Source of the DNA: Nocardiopsis quinghaiensis
Lineage (GTDB): Bacteria > Actinomycetota > Actinomycetes > Streptosporangiales > Streptosporangiaceae
Length of the DNA stretch: 64,000 nt
Assembly (NCBI RefSeq): GCF_008638365.1
Contig: NZ_VWVU01000008.1
Location: forward strand, 186,001 to 250,000
Direction of reading: 5' to 3'
The notes under the pieces are model-generated. The model was given only the letters and a program-made list of their open reading frames with translations. It was not told the DNA's origin and did no database searches. A program made the translations under genes and the position numbers. Numbering within the stretch: the first letter of the stretch is position 1; the number at the start of each line of letters is the position of its first letter. Below are positions 38,545 through 46,389 of the stretch, piece by piece.

Positions 38545-40259
38545 GGCTTGGGGTCCGTCTCCGCGTCGGGGTCGGTTCCGTCCATGAGTTCGGGAGCACC
38601 GCGGTCCTGGCCGGGCTTGGGCGGGAAGAGTCCCTCGGGTTTGCCCTTGCCGTCCCAGTTGAGCAGGTTGACGCGCCTCTCCTTGTCCTCGGGGTCGCCG
38701 AGGGTGTTGGTGGTCTGGCGCTGCTTGAGGGCCTGGAAGTTCTCCACCGCGATGGGCGTGGTGCCGCCGGAGCCCTCGCCGAACGGCCCCCAGCCGCCCA
38801 TGCCCGGACCGCCCTCGTAGTCGAGGCTGCACTCGGTGGCCAGCTCCTCCAGGCCGTGCGCCTGTTCGGCGTGGGCGGGCGGGATGACGTAGCGCTCGTC
38901 GTACTTGGCGATGGCCAGGAGCCGGTACATGTCGTAGAGGGACTCGCCGTCCATACCGACCGCCTCGGGGATGGACTCGTCGGGCTCGCGCCCCAGGTTG
39001 ATGTCGCGCATGTAGGAGCGCATCGCGGCGAGGCGCTTGAGCACGGCGGTGACCGGTGCGGTGTCGCCGGCGGTGAACAGTTCGGCGAGGTACTCCACGG
39101 GAATGCGCAGGGAATCGATCGCCGCGAAGAGGTTGCCCCGCTCCTCGGCGTCCTCACCGGTGTCGGAGACCACGTCGACCACGGGTGACAGCGGCGGGAT
39201 GTACCAGACCATGGGCATCGTGCGGTACTCCGGGTGCAGCGGCAGCGCCACCTCGTAGCGGTTGATCAGCGACCAGACGGGTGAGCGCTGTGCGGCATCG
39301 ATCCAGTCGCGGGGGATTCCGGCGCGCTCGGCCTCGCGGACGACCTGTGGGTCGTCGGGGTCGAGGAGGACCTGTCGCTGGGCGTCGAGCAGCTCGCGGT
39401 CGTCCTCGACGGAGGCGGCCTCCAGGACCGCGTCGGCGTCGTAGAGCACCAGGCCGATGTAGCGCAGCCGTCCGACACAGGTCTCGGCGCACACGGTGGG
39501 CAGGCCGACCTCGATCCGGGGGAAGCAGAAAGTACACTTCTCGGCCTTGCCGGTGCGGTGGTTGAAGTAGATCTTCTTGTAGGGGCACCCGGTGACGCAC
39601 TTGCGCCAGCCGCGGCACTTGTCCTGGTCGACCAGGACGATGCCGTCCTCGCTGCGCTTGTAGATGGCTCCCGACGGACAGGAGGCGGCACAGGAGGGGT
39701 TGAGGCAGTGCTCGCAGATGCGGGGCAGGTAGAACATGAAGGTCTGCTCGAACTCGAACCTGACCTTGTCCGAGACCTTTTGCAGCACCGGGTCGTCCTT
39801 GGCCAGCTCGGGGGCGCCGGCGAGGTCGTCGTCCCAGTTGGCGCTCCAGGAGATGTCCATGTTCTTGCCGCTGATCAGGGACTTGGGGCGGGCGACGGGT
39901 GTGTGCTCCTGGAGGGGCGCGTCGGTCAGGGTCTCGTAGTCGTAGGTCCAGGGCTCGTAGTAGTCCTGGATGGACGGCATCTTGGGGCTGGAGAAGATGG
40001 TCAGGAGGTTCTTCAGCCGGTTGCCGGCCTTGAGGGTGAGCCGTCCCCGCTTGTTGAGCTCCCAGCCGCCCTGCCAGCGGTCCTGGTCCTCGTAGGTGCG
40101 GGGGTAGCCCTGACCGGGGCGGGTCTCGACGTTGTTGAACCACACGTACTCCATGCCGGTGCGGTTGGTCCACGTCTGTTTGCAGGTGACCGAGCAGGTG
40201 TGGCACCCGATGCACTTGTCGAGGTTCATCACCATCGCCATCTGGGCCATGACGCGCAT
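38541..40259 (-). CDS. narH: Respiratory nitrate reductase beta subunit
   Basis: NarH carries the iron-sulphur clusters that pass electrons from NarI to NarG. The 572-residue protein has the four cysteine groups of the family: CIGCHTCSVTC near residues 16-26, CEHCLNPSCAASC, CRGWRKCVTGC (with the tryptophan typical of the 3Fe-4S site) and CTFCFPRIEVGLPTVCAETC. Its ATG overlaps the last base of the narG stop (TGATG). Confidence 0.96.
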   Translation of the reverse strand: MRVMAQMAMVMNLDKCIGCHTCSVTCKQTWTNRTGMEYVWFNNVETRPGQGYPRTYEDQDRWQGGWELNKRGRLTLKAGNRLKNLLTIFSSPKMPSIQDYYEPWTYDYETLTDAPLQEHTPVARPKSLISGKNMDISWSANWDDDLAGAPELAKDDPVLQKVSDKVRFEFEQTFMFYLPRICEHCLNPSCAASCPSGAIYKRSEDGIVLVDQDKCRGWRKCVTGCPYKKIYFNHRTGKAEKCTFCFPRIEVGLPTVCAETCVGRLRYIGLVLYDADAVLEAASVEDDRELLDAQRQVLLDPDDPQVVREAERAGIPRDWIDAAQRSPVWSLINRYEVALPLHPEYRTMPMVWYIPPLSPVVDVVSDTGEDAEERGNLFAAIDSLRIPVEYLAELFTAGDTAPVTAVLKRLAAMRSYMRDINLGREPDESIPEAVGMDGESLYDMYRLLAIAKYDERYVIPPAHAEQAHGLEELATECSLDYEGGPGMGGWGPFGEGSGGTTPIAVENFQALKQRQTTNTLGDPEDKERRVNLLNWDGKGKPEGLFPPKPGQDRGAPELMDGTDPDAETDPKP

Positions 40260-43200
40260 CAGTACTGCACCTCCTGGGAACGTCGGCGGATCACGGTCAC
40301 CTCGTCGCGCTGGTTACCGGTCGGGCCGAGGTAGTTGAACGAGTAGCTGAGCTGGGCGTAGCCACCGATGAGGTGGCTGGGCTTGATGAGCAGGCGGGTG
40401 GCGGAGTTGTGGATACCCCCGCGCCTGCCCGAGGTCTCCGATCTGGGGACGTCGATGAGCCGGTCCTGGGCGTGGTACATGTACACGGTCCCCTCCGGCA
40501 TCCGGTGGGAGACGATGGCGCGGGCCACCACGACCCCGTTGCGGTTGACCGCCTCGATCCACTCGTTGTCGGACACTCCGACCTTGGCGGCGTCCTGCAC
40601 GCTCATCCAGATCGTCGGCCCGCCCCGGGACAGGCTCAGCATGAGCAGGTTGTCCTGGTACTCCGAGTGGATCGACCACTTGTTGTGCGGGGTCAGGTAG
40701 CGCACGGTGACCCCGAGCTCGCCGGTGTCGCCGATCTCGGGCTCGTTGAAGAGGGCGTGCATGTTCAGCGGCGGCCGGTACACCGGCAGGTTCTCGCCGA
40801 TCTCGGTCATCCAGTCGTGGTCGAGGAAGAAGTGCTGGCGCCCGCTGAGGGTGTGCCACGGCTTCTTCCGCTCCACGTTGATGGTGAACGGCGAGTAGCG
40901 GCGTCCGCCGCTCTCACTGCCCGACCACTCGGGGGAGGTGATCACGGGAACGGGCGCGACCTGGACGTCGGCGAAGGTGATCTGCTTGCCCTCGTGTTCG
41001 GCGGCGAGGTCGGCCAGCCGGGTCCCCGTGCGCTCCTCCAGGGTGTGGAACCCCTGTGTGGCCAGGCGTCCGTTGGTCGTTCCCGACAGCGCCAGGATCG
41101 CCTCGCACATATGGACGTCCCGGCTCAGGGACGGCCGTCCGCTCGCGGCCCCGCCGCGGACGGAACCGTTCTTGTGCGCGAGGTAGTCCACCTCCCGCTT
41201 GACGTCGAACGTCACCCCCTTGGTCGTCGCCCCGAGGCTTTCGGTCAGCGGGCCGAGGGCGCCCATCTTGTCCGCGATCGCGGTGTAGTCGCGCTCGATC
41301 TCCACCAGCTTGGGCATCGTGGACCCGGGCACCGGCTCGCACTCCCCGGCCTTCCAGTCCCGGACACGTCCGTGCGGGTTGGCCATCGCGTCGGGGGTGT
41401 CGTGGGTGAGGGGGACCGCGACGACGTCCTTGCGCACGCCCAGGTGGTCGACGGCGAGCCGGCTGAAGGCGCGGCCGAGCGTGGCGAAGGCGTCGAAGTC
41501 GGTGCGTGCCTGCCAGGGAGGTGCGATGGCCGGGTTGAACGGGTGGACGAAGGGGTGCATGTCGGTGGTGTTCAGGTCGTGCTTCTCGTACCAGGTGGCG
41601 GCGGGGAACACGATGTCGGAGAAGACGGTGGTGCTGGTCATCCGGAAGTCCAGCGACAGCAGCAGGTCGAGTTTTCCGGCCGGAGCCTCCTCGTGCCAGA
41701 CGACGTCGTTGGGCCTCGCCTCCGGAGGGGCCTCGGTGGCGCGTACGGAGGAGTCGGCGCCCAGCAGGTGCTTGAGGAAGTACTCGTTGCCCTTGGCGGA
41801 GCTGCCGAACAGGTTGGCGCGCCACACGGTCAGGACCCGGGGGAAGTTCTCCGGGGCGTCGGGGTCCTCGCAGGCGAACCGCAGCCGCCCGGCCTTCAGC
41901 TCCCGCGGCACGTACTCCGACACCGGCAGGCCGGCCCGCTCGGCGTCGTCGGCGATCTGGAGCGGATTGCGGTCGAAGGTGGGGTAGGAGGGCATCCACC
42001 CCATGCGCGCGGACTGGGCGATCACGTCCGCGGTGGACCTGCCGGAGAGCGCTCCGTCGCTGTTCGCCGCGGCCAGGGTGTCGGCGCCGAAGGCGTCGTA
42101 GCGGAACTGGTCGGTGTGCAGGTACCAGTAGGCGGTCTGGATCATCTGGCGGGGCGGGCGCGACCAGTCCAGCGCCGAGGCGAGCTGGCTGTATCCGGTG
42201 ATGGGCCGCACCTTCTCCTGCCCGACGTAGTGCGCCCAGCCTCCGCCGTTGACGCCCTGGCAGCCGGTCAGCGTCGTCAGGGTGAGGAACGCCCGGTAGA
42301 TCGTGTCGGAGTGGAACCAGTGGTTGGTCCCGGCCCCCATGATGATCATCGACCGGCCGCGGGACTCCTCGGCGTTGGCCGCGAACTCGCGGCCGATGCG
42401 TTCGGCCTTGTGGGCCGGGACGCCGGTGACGGCCTCCTGCCACGCCGGGGTGCAGGGCTGGGTGGCGTCGTCGTACCCGGTCGGCCAGGAACCCGGGAGC
42501 CCGCCACGGGAGACGCCGTACTGGGCCAGCAGCAGGTCGAAGACGGTGGTGACCAGGTGCCCGCCGACCTCGCGCACGGGCACGCCGCGGCGCAGGGACC
42601 CGGCGGTGCCGGCGGTGCTGTCGAAGCGGGGCAGGTCGACGGTGGCCGTCTCGCCCCCGTCGGCGTACAGGGTCAGCAGCGGTGCGGTGCCGCCGAGTTC
42701 GAGGTTCCACCGGCCCTTGCCCTCGTCGCCGTAGCGGAAGCCGAGGGAGCCGTTGGGCACGGTCGCCTCGTCGGTGCGCTCGTCCAGCAGCACGGTCTTG
42801 AACGCCGCGTTCTCGCCGGTGTCGCCGAGGTCGTCGGCGGTGAGGAACTTGCCGGGCCGGTAGGAGTCCCCGTCCCGGTCGAGGCGGACGAGGAACGGCA
42901 GGTCGGTGTAGCGCTTGACGTAGTCGTCGAAGTAGGGGGTCGTCCGGTCGACGAAGAACTCCTTGAGCAGGACGTGGCCCATCGCCATGGCCAGGGCGCC
43001 GTCGGTGCCGGGCTGGGCGGCCAGCCACTCGTCGGCGAACTTCGTGCTGTCGGCGTAGTCGGGTGAGACGACGACGACCTTCTGCCCCCTGTAGCGGGCC
43101 TCCACCATCCAGTGGGCGTCGGGCGTACGGGTGACCGGGACGTTCGACCCCCACATGATCAGGTAGCCGGCGTCCCACCAGTCCCCGGACTCGGGGACGT

Positions 43201-43972
43201 CGGTCTGGTCGCCGAACACCTGCGGAGAGGCCACCGGCAGATCGGCGTACCAGTCGTAGAAGGACAGCATCGTCCCGCCGATCAGCGAGTAGAACCGCGA
43301 TCCGGCCGCCTGCGAGACCATCGACATGGCCGGGATGGGGGAGAAGCCGGCGACCCGGTCGGGTCCGAACTCCTTGGTCGTGTGCACGTGGGCGGCGGCG
43401 GCCATCTCCACGGCCTCGTCCCAGGAGGCCCGCACGAGGCCGCCCTTGCCGCGCACGGCCTTGTAGCGGCGGGACCTCTCCGGGTCGGAGACGATGTCGG
43501 CCCAGGCCAGGACGGGGTCGCCGGTGCGCCGCTTGGCCTCGCGGTACATGTCCAGGAGAACACCGCGTACATAGGGGTAGCGCACCCGGGTGGGGGAGTA
43601 GGTGTACCAGGAGAACGCCGCGCCCCGCGGGCAGCCGCGCGGCTCGTACTCGGGGCGGTCGGGTCCCACCGACGGGTAGTCGGTCTGCTGGCCCTCCCAG
43701 GTGATGATCCCGTCCTTGACGTAGACCTTCCACGAGCACGAGCCGGTGCAGTTGACGCCGTGTGTGGAGCGCACCACCTTGTCGTGGTTCCAGCGGTCCC
43801 TGTAGAAGGTGTCCGCGTCGCGGCCTCCGGCCCGGTGCACGGTGCGCAGGTCCTGGGACACCTCACGGGGGCGCAGGAACCTCCGGGTCCTCAGGAGCGC
43901 CTCGGTCACCGGACCGTCCAGTCCCGCGTCGGGTCGGTCCGCACCTCTGTCACGCGGATCTGCCTGTTTCAC
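40259..43972 (-). CDS. narG: Respiratory nitrate reductase alpha subunit
   Basis: NarG is the molybdenum subunit reducing nitrate to nitrite. The protein has about 1237 residues. The N-terminal 4Fe-4S site has a His ligand and cysteines in THGVNCTGSCSWK and later EPRGCPRGA. The Mo-ligand aspartate is in GGTMLSFYDWYADLP, and nitrate-pocket residues are in GSNVPVTRTPDAHW. GTG at 43972 is preferred because AGAGGTG lies about 9 bases before it and the resulting length fits the family; ATG at 44065 would add 31 arginine/glycine-rich residues. No twin-arginine motif is seen, fitting the cytoplasmic-facing NarG type. Confidence 0.95.
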   Translation of the reverse strand: MKQADPRDRGADRPDAGLDGPVTEALLRTRRFLRPREVSQDLRTVHRAGGRDADTFYRDRWNHDKVVRSTHGVNCTGSCSWKVYVKDGIITWEGQQTDYPSVGPDRPEYEPRGCPRGAAFSWYTYSPTRVRYPYVRGVLLDMYREAKRRTGDPVLAWADIVSDPERSRRYKAVRGKGGLVRASWDEAVEMAAAAHVHTTKEFGPDRVAGFSPIPAMSMVSQAAGSRFYSLIGGTMLSFYDWYADLPVASPQVFGDQTDVPESGDWWDAGYLIMWGSNVPVTRTPDAHWMVEARYRGQKVVVVSPDYADSTKFADEWLAAQPGTDGALAMAMGHVLLKEFFVDRTTPYFDDYVKRYTDLPFLVRLDRDGDSYRPGKFLTADDLGDTGENAAFKTVLLDERTDEATVPNGSLGFRYGDEGKGRWNLELGGTAPLLTLYADGGETATVDLPRFDSTAGTAGSLRRGVPVREVGGHLVTTVFDLLLAQYGVSRGGLPGSWPTGYDDATQPCTPAWQEAVTGVPAHKAERIGREFAANAEESRGRSMIIMGAGTNHWFHSDTIYRAFLTLTTLTGCQGVNGGGWAHYVGQEKVRPITGYSQLASALDWSRPPRQMIQTAYWYLHTDQFRYDAFGADTLAAANSDGALSGRSTADVIAQSARMGWMPSYPTFDRNPLQIADDAERAGLPVSEYVPRELKAGRLRFACEDPDAPENFPRVLTVWRANLFGSSAKGNEYFLKHLLGADSSVRATEAPPEARPNDVVWHEEAPAGKLDLLLSLDFRMTSTTVFSDIVFPAATWYEKHDLNTTDMHPFVHPFNPAIAPPWQARTDFDAFATLGRAFSRLAVDHLGVRKDVVAVPLTHDTPDAMANPHGRVRDWKAGECEPVPGSTMPKLVEIERDYTAIADKMGALGPLTESLGATTKGVTFDVKREVDYLAHKNGSVRGGAASGRPSLSRDVHMCEAILALSGTTNGRLATQGFHTLEERTGTRLADLAAEHEGKQITFADVQVAPVPVITSPEWSGSESGGRRYSPFTINVERKKPWHTLSGRQHFFLDHDWMTEIGENLPVYRPPLNMHALFNEPEIGDTGELGVTVRYLTPHNKWSIHSEYQDNLLMLSLSRGGPTIWMSVQDAAKVGVSDNEWIEAVNRNGVVVARAIVSHRMPEGTVYMYHAQDRLIDVPRSETSGRRGGIHNSATRLLIKPSHLIGGYAQLSYSFNYLGPTGNQRDEVTVIRRRSQEVQY

Positions 43973-44395
43973 GACGGAAGCACCTCTCTGTCTGCCCTGT
44001 CTGGACCGCCCCGTGGCGGTGCGCCGCCCGCCGGAGGCCGAGCCGCGCGGGGTGTTGGGCACCATGGGTTATGGGAAAGCTACCGTCTGTCATGATGCCT
44101 CTGCGGCGGTGCGCGGCGGCTGCGAGGTCGCGGCGCGTCGCCTCTCCAAGCTCACCAGCCCCGGATACGTGTCCCATAGGGGTCGATCGTCCGCGTTCGC
44201 GGGACCAAAGTCCGTGTGCCCGGGACCCGAGGTCCTGGCGCGGTCCCGCTCAGAGGCGGCCGACGCGTACCCGCCAGGCGCCCGGACCGGTGAGCCGGTC
44301 CGGGCGCACGTGAAGAAGCTCGGCTGGAAGCAGTCGGCCCGTCGATCGCCGCCCGACCGGGTGCGGCGGGGACGGGACCCTTTTCCGCCGAGCGG
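43973..44395 (-). other. narG upstream region
   Basis: No protein-coding gene is supported here. The region holds the long alternative start of narG (to 44065) and two palindromes resembling DosR boxes at 44201-44235. Codon-like structure is weak in all frames. It should contain the narGHJI promoter; no clean -35/-10 pair was found, as expected for an activator-dependent promoter. Confidence 0.5.
44201..44235. promoter_or_regulatory. Two DosR-box-like palindromes upstream of narG
   Basis: GGGACCAAAGTCCG (44201-44214) matches the mycobacterial DosR core GGGACTWWAGTCCC at 12 of 14 positions by my count. GGGACCCGAGGTCC (44222-44235) is a weaker match at 9 of 14, but contains a perfect GGACC/GGTCC inverted repeat. 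Their starts are 21 bp apart, two helical turns. They lie about 230-260 bases upstream of the chosen narG start. The assignment to the local DevR-like regulator is an inference. Confidence 0.5.
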
Positions 44396-44797
44396 TCAGG
44401 CGGGGCCGGGGACGCGTCCGCTCCAGTTCCCCTCGCCCCGGCTGAGTAGCGCCGTCACCAGGACGCCGAACACGAAGGGGCCGAGGAAGACCGTCAGCAT
44501 CAGGAGTTCCTGGTCGCCCCCGACAGTGAACAGGTGTCCGTCCGGCAGGCTCTGCGCCGCGGTCTGGAAGGCCAGGTGGATCCCACGCAGGCCCACACGT
44601 TCCGCGTGATCAGCCGGATACAGCCCAGGACCACGCCCATGCCGAGGAACAGTGGGAGCTGCTCGGGCACCACGCCCCGTCCGGATCCGGGGATCCGCAG
44701 CGCCGGGCCGAACGCGGTGAAGAGCACGGCCTGGGCGAGCACCGCGAGCCAGCCACACCATGGGTACGGCCAGCGCGAAGACGGTCGGGGCGTTCAC
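44396..44797 (-). pseudogene. CPBP intramembrane protease remnant, frameshifted
   Basis: Hydrophobic pieces of a CPBP (Abi) family membrane protease appear in three frames: MNAPTVFALAVPMVWLA, then LAQAVLFTAFGPALR and LPLFLGMGVVLGCIRLITRN, then GIHLAFQTAAQSLPDG with LLMLTVFLGPFVFGVLVTAL. They make sense only if two frameshifts are undone, and the first half of the usual protein is missing. It is probably a dead gene. Confidence 0.65.
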
Positions 44798-44897
44798 CCG
44801 GTGCCGTGGACCCGTCTGGGGCCCTCGGGGAGGATCGGACGGCCCGGGGCCGTCCCGTCATCGGGGTGCCGCCCCCGCGGGCGGATGCCCCTCACGC

Positions 44898-45182
44898 CTA
44901 CTCGACGCCGGCCTCGACCGCCGCGTGGCCGGCCCCGGTCAGGTCGTCGAAGTACACGATGGTGTCCCTGCCGATGTTCTCCACCGCCCCGTCACCGTCG
45001 GAGTACGAGACGCCGGCGAGGTAGCCCTTGCCGTCCACATAGCTCAGAGTCGTCTGCACCGCGCTCATGGACCAGCCGGTCTCCCGCGCGAGGTCTCCCA
45101 CGTTGACCGGGAGACCGCCCTTGCCGGCCTTGACATGCTGTGCGGCCTGGAGGAGTTTTTGTGCGTCGTCTCGGAAAGTCAT
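44898..45182 (-). CDS. Small hypothetical protein, winged-helix-like
   Basis: The 94-residue product is helical at the N-terminus (FRDDAQKLLQAAQHVKAGKG). It then has a helix-turn-helix-like stretch, VNVGDLARETGWSMSAVQTT, and strands (GYLAGVSYSDGDGAVENI) like a small winged helix. No named family is recognised. The start is ATG at 45182 with only a weak ribosome-binding site. Codon use resembles its neighbours, so it is probably real. Confidence 0.6.
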   Translation of the reverse strand: MTFRDDAQKLLQAAQHVKAGKGGLPVNVGDLARETGWSMSAVQTTLSYVDGKGYLAGVSYSDGDGAVENIGRDTIVYFDDLTGAGHAAVEAGVE

Positions 45183-45325
45183 ACCGCCCATCCTCCCGTG
45201 TTCCGGATGCGCGGATCCCACCGGGACCTGTGGCGGCGACGCCGTCACCCCGGGTTTGCCGGTCCTCGCCGGGGATAGGGGAGTCCCACCACAAGGCGCA
45301 CGAAGCCGACGTACGGGAGAAGGCC

Positions 45326-45799
45326 ATGACCCATCTACTGCGCGGTGCGATGGCCGGGGCCGCCGGGACCACGGCACTCAACACGGTCACCTACCTGGAC
45401 ATGGCGTTGCGGGCCAGGCCCGCCAGCACGACTCCGGAGACGACCGTCCGAAGAGTGGAGGAGGTGACCGGGGCACGGCTGTCCCGGGCCGGGCGCGACT
45501 CCGAGAAGGAGGCCAACCGGCGCTCGGGCATCGGACCCCTGCTCGGGATCGCCACGGGGGTGGTGGCGGGAACGCTCTACGGCACCGCACGCTCCCGCTG
45601 GCCGCGGCTGCCGGTCTCCCTGCTCGCGATCGGAGCCGGTGTCGCGGCCAACCTGGGCAGCACCGCTCCCATGGCCGGGCTCGGGGTCACCGATCCCCGT
45701 GAGTGGTCGGCCGCGTCGTGGATCTCCGACATCGTGCCGCACCTGGCCTTCGGAGCGGTCACCGCACTGGCCTACGAGCTGTCCGAGGACGAGTCCTGA
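45326..45799 (+). CDS. Small membrane protein
   Basis: The 157-residue product has glycine/alanine-rich hydrophobic segments near residues 4-22 (LLRGAMAGAAGTTALNTVTY), 68-87, 93-115 and 130-150, separated by a charged loop (VRRVEEVTGARLSRAGRD). The family is not recognised. ATG at 45326 follows GGGAGAAGG. It converges with cspA, sharing the terminator between them. Confidence 0.65.
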   Translation: MTHLLRGAMAGAAGTTALNTVTYLDMALRARPASTTPETTVRRVEEVTGARLSRAGRDSEKEANRRSGIGPLLGIATGVVAGTLYGTARSRWPRLPVSLLAIGAGVAANLGSTAPMAGLGVTDPREWSAASWISDIVPHLAFGAVTALAYELSEDES

Positions 45800-45831
45800 G
45801 GAAGGGCGCCTCCGCGCACACCAGGACACGA

Positions 45832-45871
45832 CGAAACCGCCCCCCGCCTGGAAGGGCGGAGGGCGGTTTCG
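45832..45871. terminator. Bidirectional terminator between membrane gene and cspA
   Basis: CGAAACCGCCC (45832-45842) and GGGCGGTTTCG (45861-45871) pair perfectly, with a further CCGCC/GGCGG stem inside. The A/T pairs at the base provide U-rich ends on either strand. Confidence 0.8.
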
Positions 45872-45917
45872 GTGTTACGAGAGGCGTTTCAGCCTCGCCG
45901 CGGCACGTGCCCGAAGG

Positions 45918-46121
45918 CTAGGCCGGGCGGACCTGCTCGGCCTGCGGGCCCTTGGGGCCCTGCGTGACGTCGAACTCCACACGCTGGTTCTCCTCGAGGT
46001 TGCGGAAGCCGCTGCCCTCGATGTTGCTGTAGTGGACGAAGACGTCCGGGCCACCCTCATCCTGGCTGATGAAGCCGAAGCCCTTGTCGCCGTTGAACCA
46101 CTTCACTGTTCCCTGAGCCAT
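45918..46121 (-). CDS. cspA: Cold-shock protein
   Basis: A 67-residue cold-shock domain protein that binds single-stranded RNA/DNA. It carries RNP1 KGFGFI and RNP2 DVFVHY and starts with the classic [22 protein letters not shown] precedes the ATG at 46121. It has a long, unusually A/T-rich upstream region, fitting the long regulated leaders of many csp genes. Confidence 0.95.
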   Translation of the reverse strand: MAQGTVKWFNGDKGFGFISQDEGGPDVFVHYSNIEGSGFRNLEENQRVEFDVTQGPKGPQAEQVRPA

Positions 46122-46357
46122 AACTGTCTCCTGACAGGCAGATGGGTACGAATCCACGGTGCGGATCCGTGATCGCACTCGAGTAGCGGCGCGCCCCACC
46201 ATCCCTGGCCGGACTACCACCCGCGTCGACTCCCGCGAGCGTCAAACACTAGGTCAAACACATACACAGAAAACTACGATCACCCAATACAACAACGACA
46301 CCCTCGATGTATTCCGCCCCAGCCGCACCAGTTGAAACAAATTTTGCCGGGACCTGT
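46122..46357 (-). promoter_or_regulatory. cspA upstream region
   Basis: This gap contains the most A/T-rich stretch I noticed in the window (about 46238-46345). On the - strand it includes a direct repeat, GTGTTTGAC, separated by CTA (46241-46261). A cspA promoter and leader should lie here, but no -35/-10 pair with proper spacing stood out. Confidence 0.4.
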
Positions 46358-46378
46358 GCCGTCGTTGCCCGCGACGGC
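46358..46378 (-). terminator. Terminator after the GH31 gene
   Basis: GCCGTCG (46358-46364) and CGACGGC (46372-46378) form a perfect 7-bp stem 12 bases after the GH31 stop. An AAAATTTG stretch follows on the - strand. Confidence 0.55.
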
Positions 46379-46389
46379 GGAATCGCAGG

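Noticed and set aside
40373-43066. 897-codon + strand frame opposite narG
   Set aside because: The - strand encodes an unmistakable NarG over the whole span; the + frame is a mirror effect of third-position GC.
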